The notes under the pieces are model-generated. The model ran no database searches and was not told the DNA's origin. It saw only the letters and a program-made list of their open reading frames with translations. DNA of 64,000 nt from Youngiibacter multivorans. GTDB lineage: Bacteria; Bacillota; Clostridia; Clostridiales; Clostridiaceae. Below, piece by piece: positions 59,701 to 64,000 of this stretch. How positions within the stretch are numbered: the first letter of the stretch is position 1; every line of letters begins with the position of its first letter. The stretch is taken from positions 1-64,000 of the forward strand of contig NZ_JAGGKC010000006.1 in the NCBI RefSeq assembly GCF_017873395.1, read 5' to 3'. A program made the translations under genes and the position numbers.

Positions 59701-61025
59701 TTGTAGGGTACAGGAACCTCAGGATCGACGAATGTGGAGAACCGGTCAACGACCTCTCCATCCTGAAGCTTGACAGCACCTATCTCTATTATCCTGTCAT
59801 TCTGGCTTGAGAACCCTGTGGTCTCGATGTCGAACACCACGAATCTGCCATGCTCCTCCACGAGCCCTGAAGCTATGTCGATTGCATCATTTACAACATA
59901 GGCTTCCATACCGTAGATCATCTTGATTCCAAGCTTCTTCGCAGTGTCCATTGCTTCGGGGTATGCCTGGACCACTCCATGGTCCGTTATCGCAAAAGCC
60001 GGATGCCCGAAGTTCTTTGCCGCCTCCATAAGTCTTGAGACTGGAACGGTTGCATCAAGGGCACTCATGGAGCTGTGGGCATGGAGCTCTATCCTTTTGA
60101 GCTTGCTCCTGTCCTCGCGCTTCGCCTTCTCCATCCTGTTGATGTCTTTAACCATCATCGTCAGCTCTTTGCTGTACAGGTCCACGGCAACATTACCCCG
60201 AAGCTTCATGTAGCTGCCTTCCTTCAGGCCGTCAATCGTCTCATCCTTCTTCAGGAACAGCTTAGCAGGAAGTGAGCTTGTGCCATCAGTGACATAGATC
60301 ATCTTGAGCGTTTTTCCACTCCTGAGCTCCTTGTCCTCAAGCTTGAACACTTCTCCGCAGATTACGGATACTCCGGAGTTGTCATCAAGCTCGCTTATGG
60401 CTGTAACAGGCTCCTTTATTCTCTTTCCGTATACTTCTCCGCTTTCAGACTTGCTATCCTTGTTTTCCTTCTCTTCCTTCGGTTCCCTGAATACAGGGGC
60501 TGATACATTCTTTACGCTCTGGATAATTCCAGGGTCAGGTAAAAGCTCGCTTTCAGCCTTCATCGGAGTAGTCTCCGGTGTATATTTGAGCTCTATGTTT
60601 ACATCCTTGCCGTAATATTCCTTCATATACCTCTTCATGAGCTTGTCCTGCTCCTTGGATTTGAAGCTCTTCATGAAGATGTCGCTGTAGTGGCTTATGC
60701 TCACCCTGCCTTCACCTTCAACTACCTTAGAATCCTTGATGAAGCTCATTGTCAGAGGATCACTCAGGAACATTCCAAGGATCCTGTCCTTGATTTCTGC
60801 AGAAGGATCCCTGAGGATATCAACAACCTTAACTTCACCCTCGAAGCTGAAAGCCTTTGACAGGAAACCACCTATTGGTTCCTTTACGGATGGGTCCAAA
60901 AGGGAAGAAGACCTCAGGAACACCCTGAAGGCCTTCGACTTGGAAAGGTACTCAACCTTCAGCACTCCGTCGATATCATAGTTTTTCAGGCTGTTCTCGC
61001 CTGATAGGCTGTGTATTATGTCCAA
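56796..61025 (-). CDS. polC: DNA polymerase III PolC
   Basis: The Gram-positive replicative polymerase (1409 aa). N-terminal domain, OB fold (about residues 215-300, GVSVICGEVFKLEDKEL), PHP domain (ELHAHSSMSALDA, AFAITDHGV) with the DEDD proofreading exonuclease inserted (VVFDIETTGF to AHNAYFDVGF). The zinc-binding region has CTSCRHSEF and CPVCGEKL, and the palm has EPDIDLNFSGEYQ. It starts with TTG at 61025 behind AAAGGTGG. It lies between ispG and rimP, a common order in Clostridia. Confidence 0.97.
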   Translation of the reverse strand: MDIIHSLSGENSLKNYDIDGVLKVEYLSKSKAFRVFLRSSSLLDPSVKEPIGGFLSKAFSFEGEVKVVDILRDPSAEIKDRILGMFLSDPLTMSFIKDSKVVEGEGRVSISHYSDIFMKSFKSKEQDKLMKRYMKEYYGKDVNIELKYTPETTPMKAESELLPDPGIIQSVKNVSAPVFREPKEEKENKDSKSESGEVYGKRIKEPVTAISELDDNSGVSVICGEVFKLEDKELRSGKTLKMIYVTDGTSSLPAKLFLKKDETIDGLKEGSYMKLRGNVAVDLYSKELTMMVKDINRMEKAKREDRSKLKRIELHAHSSMSALDATVPVSRLMEAAKNFGHPAFAITDHGVVQAYPEAMDTAKKLGIKMIYGMEAYVVNDAIDIASGLVEEHGRFVVFDIETTGFSSQNDRIIEIGAVKLQDGEVVDRFSTFVDPEVPVPYKITELTGIRDSMVMGQPKIRDVIPKFLDFIGDSILVAHNAYFDVGFIRKNAGDIGLKFNNPIVDTVPMARFLYRELKRHKLDVIAKHLGINMGSHHRAVDDAMTTVEILKRSFKKMEDMGIQSLAELNERNRKEADVTKLPMYHATILVRNQEGLKSLYQMVSSSHLDTFFKKPRIKKSMLQEKREGLLIGSACSNSELMRYILEGRTEEEIEEVAAFYDYLEVQPEGNNTHLFKDGRIRDREQLRNLTKKIISLGEKLGKLVVATGDVHYVDRDEKIYREIIVASQSFRESDTDVDLHFRTTDEMLTEFSYLGREKAEELVVHNTHKVADMIGDVLPIPKGTFPPKIEGADEEIRKMTMDMAHELYGDVLPEIVKSRVDKELNSIISNGYAVLYLIAHKLVAKSLSDGYLVGSRGSVGSSLVATFTGITEVNGLPPHYRCTSCRHSEFISDNSVSSGADLPEKDCPVCGEKLVRDGHDIPFETFLGFEGDKEPDIDLNFSGEYQGIVHKYTEELFGKGYVFKAGTIGTVADKTAYGYVKKYYEEKEVNLPGAEIERLAKGLTGVKRTTGQHPGGIMVVPRDNDIHNFTPIQRPADDSDSDVTTTHFDYHSISGRLLKLDILGHDDPTVLRMLQDLTGIDPKSLPLNDARVLSLFLGTDALGVTPDELGVALGCLGLPEFGTKFVRGMLQDTKPKSFADLVRISGLSHGTDVWLNNAQYYIKNGDTTLSDCISTRDDIMVYLIYKGLPPKTSFNIMEKVRKGKGLSDEFEAVMREHDVPEWYIESCKKIKYMFPKGHAVAYVMMAMRIAWFKVYRPLAYYCAYFSVRAEDFDAGLILKGEDTVRTRLEELYALGNAASNKEKNLITVLELAYELYKRGLRFKGIDLYKSDGTRFLIEDGDIRPPINALVGIGANAAASICEEARKGEFISKEDLRTRCRVSRTVIETLEESGALEGLSDTNQISLFSL

Positions 61026-61065
61026 ATGAAATCCACCTTTCCTGTGAATGCAAGGTCAAAATCCC

Positions 61066-62115
61066 CTACAGCTTCTCGATTTCCGCAAGAAGTGCGGGCA
61101 CGAGCTCAGCTTCGCTGACCTTCCTGATTATCATGCCTTTCTTGAATATGAGACCGACACCGTTTCCTCCTGCAATGCCGATGTCAGCTTCCCTGGCTTC
61201 ACCAGGTCCGTTGACTACGCAGCCCATTACAGCCACCTTGATATGCTTCTTGGAATCCTTGAGGGCTTCCTCAACCTGGTTTGCGATCCCTATAAGGTCT
61301 ATCTGTGTCCTTCCGCATGTCGGGCACGACACGAACTCAATGCCTTCCTTGAGATGACCAGTAGCCTTCAGTATCTCTCTTCCTGCCTTGATCTCCTCAA
61401 TGGGGTCGCCTGTCAGAGAAACCCTTATGGTATCTCCGATGCCCTCTGAAAGAAGTCCGCCGATCCCTATGGAGCTCTTTATAGTTCCCCTCCATAGGGT
61501 ACCTGCTTCAGTCACCCCAAGGTGCAGCGGATAGTCCACCTTCCTCGAAAGCAGCCTGTAGCTCTCCATCATGGTAAGTACATCTGAAGACTTTATCGAA
61601 ATTATTATGTCGTTGAAATTCACCTCATCCAGAAGCTCCACATTCCTGATTGCACTTTCAACCAAGGCTTCAGGTGTGACTCTCCCGTACTTTTCAAGAA
61701 TGTCCTTCTCCAGTGATCCGGAATTTACACCTATCCTTATGGGGATGGACTTCTCTCTGCACATGTCAGCAAGAAGCCTTATCTTGTCCCGTCCTCCGAT
61801 ATTTCCAGGATTTATCCTGAGCTTTGAGATTCCATTTTCGATGGACCTTATTGCAAGCCTGTAATCGAAATGTATGTCTGCAACCACAGGAATTGGAATG
61901 AGTGGGGTAATCTTACTCAGCGCATCAGCAGCCTCCATGTCAGGGACAGCCAGCCTTACAATTTCGCAGCCGGCAACCATCAGCGCCCTTATCTGGGCGA
62001 GTGTCGCCTCAGGATCCCTTGTATCGGTATTAGTCATCGACTGTATCGTAACCTTCGAATCTCCACCTATGAAGGTATTTCCTACCTTTATCTTTTTGGT
62101 TTTCACTCTTTCCAT
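61066..62115 (-). CDS. ispG: 4-hydroxy-3-methylbut-2-enyl diphosphate synthase IspG
   Basis: A [4Fe-4S] enzyme of the MEP isoprenoid pathway (349 aa). TIM-barrel start with TIQSMTNTDTRD and VADIHFDYRLA, KLRINPGNIG, and the cluster cysteines in SCPTCGRT and GCVVNGPGEA. The length is that of the common two-domain bacterial form. ATG 62115 follows GGAG. It belongs to the dxr-rseP-ispG group and depends on the Suf system for its cluster (known for the family). Confidence 0.95.
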   Translation of the reverse strand: MERVKTKKIKVGNTFIGGDSKVTIQSMTNTDTRDPEATLAQIRALMVAGCEIVRLAVPDMEAADALSKITPLIPIPVVADIHFDYRLAIRSIENGISKLRINPGNIGGRDKIRLLADMCREKSIPIRIGVNSGSLEKDILEKYGRVTPEALVESAIRNVELLDEVNFNDIIISIKSSDVLTMMESYRLLSRKVDYPLHLGVTEAGTLWRGTIKSSIGIGGLLSEGIGDTIRVSLTGDPIEEIKAGREILKATGHLKEGIEFVSCPTCGRTQIDLIGIANQVEEALKDSKKHIKVAVMGCVVNGPGEAREADIGIAGGNGVGLIFKKGMIIRKVSEAELVPALLAEIEKL

Positions 62116-62125
62116 ATGTTTCTCC

Positions 62126-63133
62126 TTACAGCTGTATCGGGAAGAACAGGTCCTTGAAGGTTATGAGTGCCATAAATGACATGAGGACCACGAATCCGAC
62201 AGTATTCCATATTCCAACGAATTTTTCAGGAAGCTTCTTCTTCGTCACGAGCTCCACAAGAAGTATCAGCAGCCACCCGCCGTCAAGTGCAGGGAACGGT
62301 ATAAGGTTAAGCACCGCAAGATTTACACTGAGGAATGCAGCGAAGCTTGCCAGGTTCCATAGCGACACCTTTGCCGCTTCAGTTGAGACCCTGAATATTG
62401 TCACAGGACCTCCGAAGTCATTCAGGCTTGCCTGTCCTCCAAATAGCACCTTCAGTGAAAATATCGTCTGGTTTACAAGTGACAAAGCCTTCCTGAAGCT
62501 GCTGGAAACAGACTCAGCAATACCTGGCTTTTCCACATAATTGGGGGCGATTCCTATTATGGACCTTCCCGTTTCATCCTTCATCGGCAGGATGCTTAAC
62601 ACCCTGTCCGTGTCTCCTGTCCTTACTATTACCTCAAGAGCTTCAGATCCGTTGAAGGCTATGTATGTTGTTATGTCTTCGAATGTGTAGGTCCTCTGCC
62701 CGTTGATCTCCATAATCTCATCGTCAGGCTTTATCCCTGCAGCTTCTGCCGGAGAACCCGAAATGACCTCCCTGATGGAAGTATCCGCATAACCGAGGTT
62801 CAGAGTTATCACAAACAAGATTACAAGCGCCATAACCAGGTTCATCAGAGGTCCGGCAGCAATAACGCTCATCTTCCTAAGAGGGTTCTTCGATAGGAAT
62901 GACCCTTCGCCAACCTCCTCTTCAGTTTCACCGTACATCCTGACCGATCCTCCGATAGGGAAAGCCTTCAGGGAGTATGTGGTTTCATTCCTCTCCCACT
63001 TGACAAGTCTCGGTCCCATCCCGATGGAGAATTCGAGAACCTTTACTCCATTTGCCTTCGCCAGTGTGAAATGCCCGAGCTCATGTCCAAGCACGAGCAG
63101 TCCGAACGCGAATATTGATAAAAATAGTTCCAT
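62126..63133 (-). CDS. rseP: site-2 protease RseP (RasP)
   Basis: An intramembrane zinc metalloprotease (335 aa). The active site GHELGHFTLAKANG lies in the first helix (about residues 17-22), a PDZ domain spans about residues 110-190 (GSPAEAAGIKPDDEIMEING), and the second metal motif is NLIPFPALDGG. About four helices. It cuts anti-sigma factors and signal-peptide remnants in Gram-positives. ATG 63133 follows AGAGGTG. It lies between dxr and ispG. Confidence 0.95.
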   Translation of the reverse strand: MELFLSIFAFGLLVLGHELGHFTLAKANGVKVLEFSIGMGPRLVKWERNETTYSLKAFPIGGSVRMYGETEEEVGEGSFLSKNPLRKMSVIAAGPLMNLVMALVILFVITLNLGYADTSIREVISGSPAEAAGIKPDDEIMEINGQRTYTFEDITTYIAFNGSEALEVIVRTGDTDRVLSILPMKDETGRSIIGIAPNYVEKPGIAESVSSSFRKALSLVNQTIFSLKVLFGGQASLNDFGGPVTIFRVSTEAAKVSLWNLASFAAFLSVNLAVLNLIPFPALDGGWLLILLVELVTKKKLPEKFVGIWNTVGFVVLMSFMALITFKDLFFPIQL

Positions 63134-63160
63134 TTTACACCTCTTGTTTCACTTGGGATC

Positions 63161-64000
63161 CTATCCCTTTGCAACAGATCTTGCGTAATCCCTAACTTCC
63201 TTGTCGGCTTCAAGGATATTGCCAAGCGTCGGCTCCACCCTTTGGTCGAATCTTCTTAGGCATTCGCCTATGATCCTTGTAATGTCCAGATATCTGATCC
63301 TGTCCCTTAGGAACAGGTCCACTGCCTCTTCATTTGCTGAGTTCAGCACAGCTGTCATTATTCCTCCGGCCCTTCCTGCCTCATAGGCCATATCAAGAGC
63401 CTCGAAGGTTTCCCTGTCAGGCTTCTCGAATGTGAGTCTTCCTGCCTTGAAAAGGTCAAGCCTGCCCGCAACCGCCTCATGCCTATCAGGATAATTCAAA
63501 GCATACTGAATTGGAAGCGTCATGTCAGGGGTTCCAAGCTGCGCTATTATGCTGTTGTCACGAAACTCCACCATTGAGTGTATGATGCTCTCCGGGTGGA
63601 CATATACCTCGATATCATCGTAATCCACATCGAAAAGCCATTTTGCCTCTATTACCTCAAGTCCCTTGTTCATTAGAGTCGACGAATCAATTGTAATCTT
63701 CGCTCCCATTGCCCAGTTGGGATGTTTTAAGGCCATTTCCTTAGTCACCTTTGACAGGAACTCCCTGTCTTTTCCCCTGAAAGGTCCCCCGGAAGCGGTA
63801 AGGAGAATCTTCCTTATCTCAGAATGCTTTCCGGCCTGCAAGCTCTGGAAGATTGCTGAGTGCTCCGAATCGACGGGAAGTATCATCACACCCTTCGCCT
63901 TCGCGAGCTGAGTGACTATGCCGCCTGCCGCAACCATTGTCTCCTTGTTGGCAAGAGCAATGTGCTTTCCCTTTTCGATTGCCTTGATTGTTGGCTTGAG
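63161..64000 (-). CDS. dxr: 1-deoxy-D-xylulose 5-phosphate reductoisomerase (5' end outside the window)
   Basis: The C-terminal 279 residues of the first committed MEP-pathway enzyme. The frame runs to the window edge: IALANKETMVAAGG is the known core, followed by LPVDSEHSAIFQSLQ (metal ligands), LTASGGPFRG, HPNWAMGAKITIDSSTLMNKG and EVYVHPESIIHSMVEF. The N-terminal NADPH-binding part lies beyond 64000. An internal ATG at 63937 is not the true start. Confidence 0.95.
   Translation of the reverse strand, partial: LKPTIKAIEKGKHIALANKETMVAAGGIVTQLAKAKGVMILPVDSEHSAIFQSLQAGKHSEIRKILLTASGGPFRGKDREFLSKVTKEMALKHPNWAMGAKITIDSSTLMNKGLEVIEAKWLFDVDYDDIEVYVHPESIIHSMVEFRDNSIIAQLGTPDMTLPIQYALNYPDRHEAVAGRLDLFKAGRLTFEKPDRETFEALDMAYEAGRAGGIMTAVLNSANEEAVDLFLRDRIRYLDITRIIGECLRRFDQRVEPTLGNILEADKEVRDYARSVAKG

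Overview
The window looks like chromosomal DNA of a low-to-moderate GC Gram-positive anaerobe of the class Clostridia (phylum Bacillota). The evidence is a Gram-positive PolC replicase with fused proofreading exonuclease, the gene order dxr-rseP-ispG-polC-rimP-nusA-ylxR-ylxQ-infB-rbfA-nrnA-truB-ribF-rpsO-pnp, a SufCBDSU iron-sulfur operon, many lipoprotein transporters, strong AGGAGG-type ribosome sites and frequent TTG/GTG starts. I cannot name the genus from sequence alone. Most of the window is orderly housekeeping DNA. The stretch from about 37.8 to 46.5 kb is different: it is AT-rich, repeat-bearing and clearly accessory.

Layout. At 0-4.8 kb is a branched-chain amino acid ABC transporter (livJ-H-M-G-F, minus strand). 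At 4.9-7.4 kb is a four-gene minus-strand operon: flavin reductase-like protein, PHP phosphatase, MarR regulator and histidine-type phosphatase. At 7.5-12.5 kb is sufC-B-D-S-U, followed by glyA (to 13.9 kb). At 14.2-16.8 kb is a plus-strand operon with a split ThrE-type Thr/Ser exporter, a 61-aa protein, a HAD phosphatase and a DUF1648-like membrane protein. At 16.9-21.2 kb is argC-J-B-D, preceded by a candidate structured RNA. At 21.5-23.9 kb is a polar amino acid ABC transporter whose binding-protein gene is followed by an internal terminator. At 24-27.6 kb are a GlsB-like membrane protein, pgsA and ftsK/spoIIIE. At 28-33.4 kb is a plus-strand PotBCAD-type transporter operon ending in adenine deaminase. 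At 33.4-37.8 kb is a sucrose PTS operon (scrA-scrB) with its LacI-type regulator and three near-identical operator palindromes.

The accessory block starts right after scrR. It opens with a repeat (37866) and a decayed, internally deleted copy of the L,D-transpeptidase gene that is intact at 45.2 kb. Next comes an AT-rich minus-strand operon: a small secreted protein, two membrane proteins each with a large extracytoplasmic domain, and a MacB/LolD-type ATPase. This layout recalls lactococcin-972-type bacteriocin export/immunity loci. An IS1634-like insertion sequence follows, inserted in a second copy of the 37866 repeat and flanked by a 33-bp direct repeat. An SRPBCC-fold protein and the intact L,D-transpeptidase lipoprotein close the block.

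From 46.5 kb to the right edge the minus strand carries translation, RNA-decay, replication, isoprenoid and site-2-protease genes in their usual order. The most interesting points are the exporter/secreted-protein island and its repeat-bounded edges, the candidate RNA upstream of argC, the long hairpin between rpsO and pnp, and the coupling of a Pot-type transporter to adenine deaminase.
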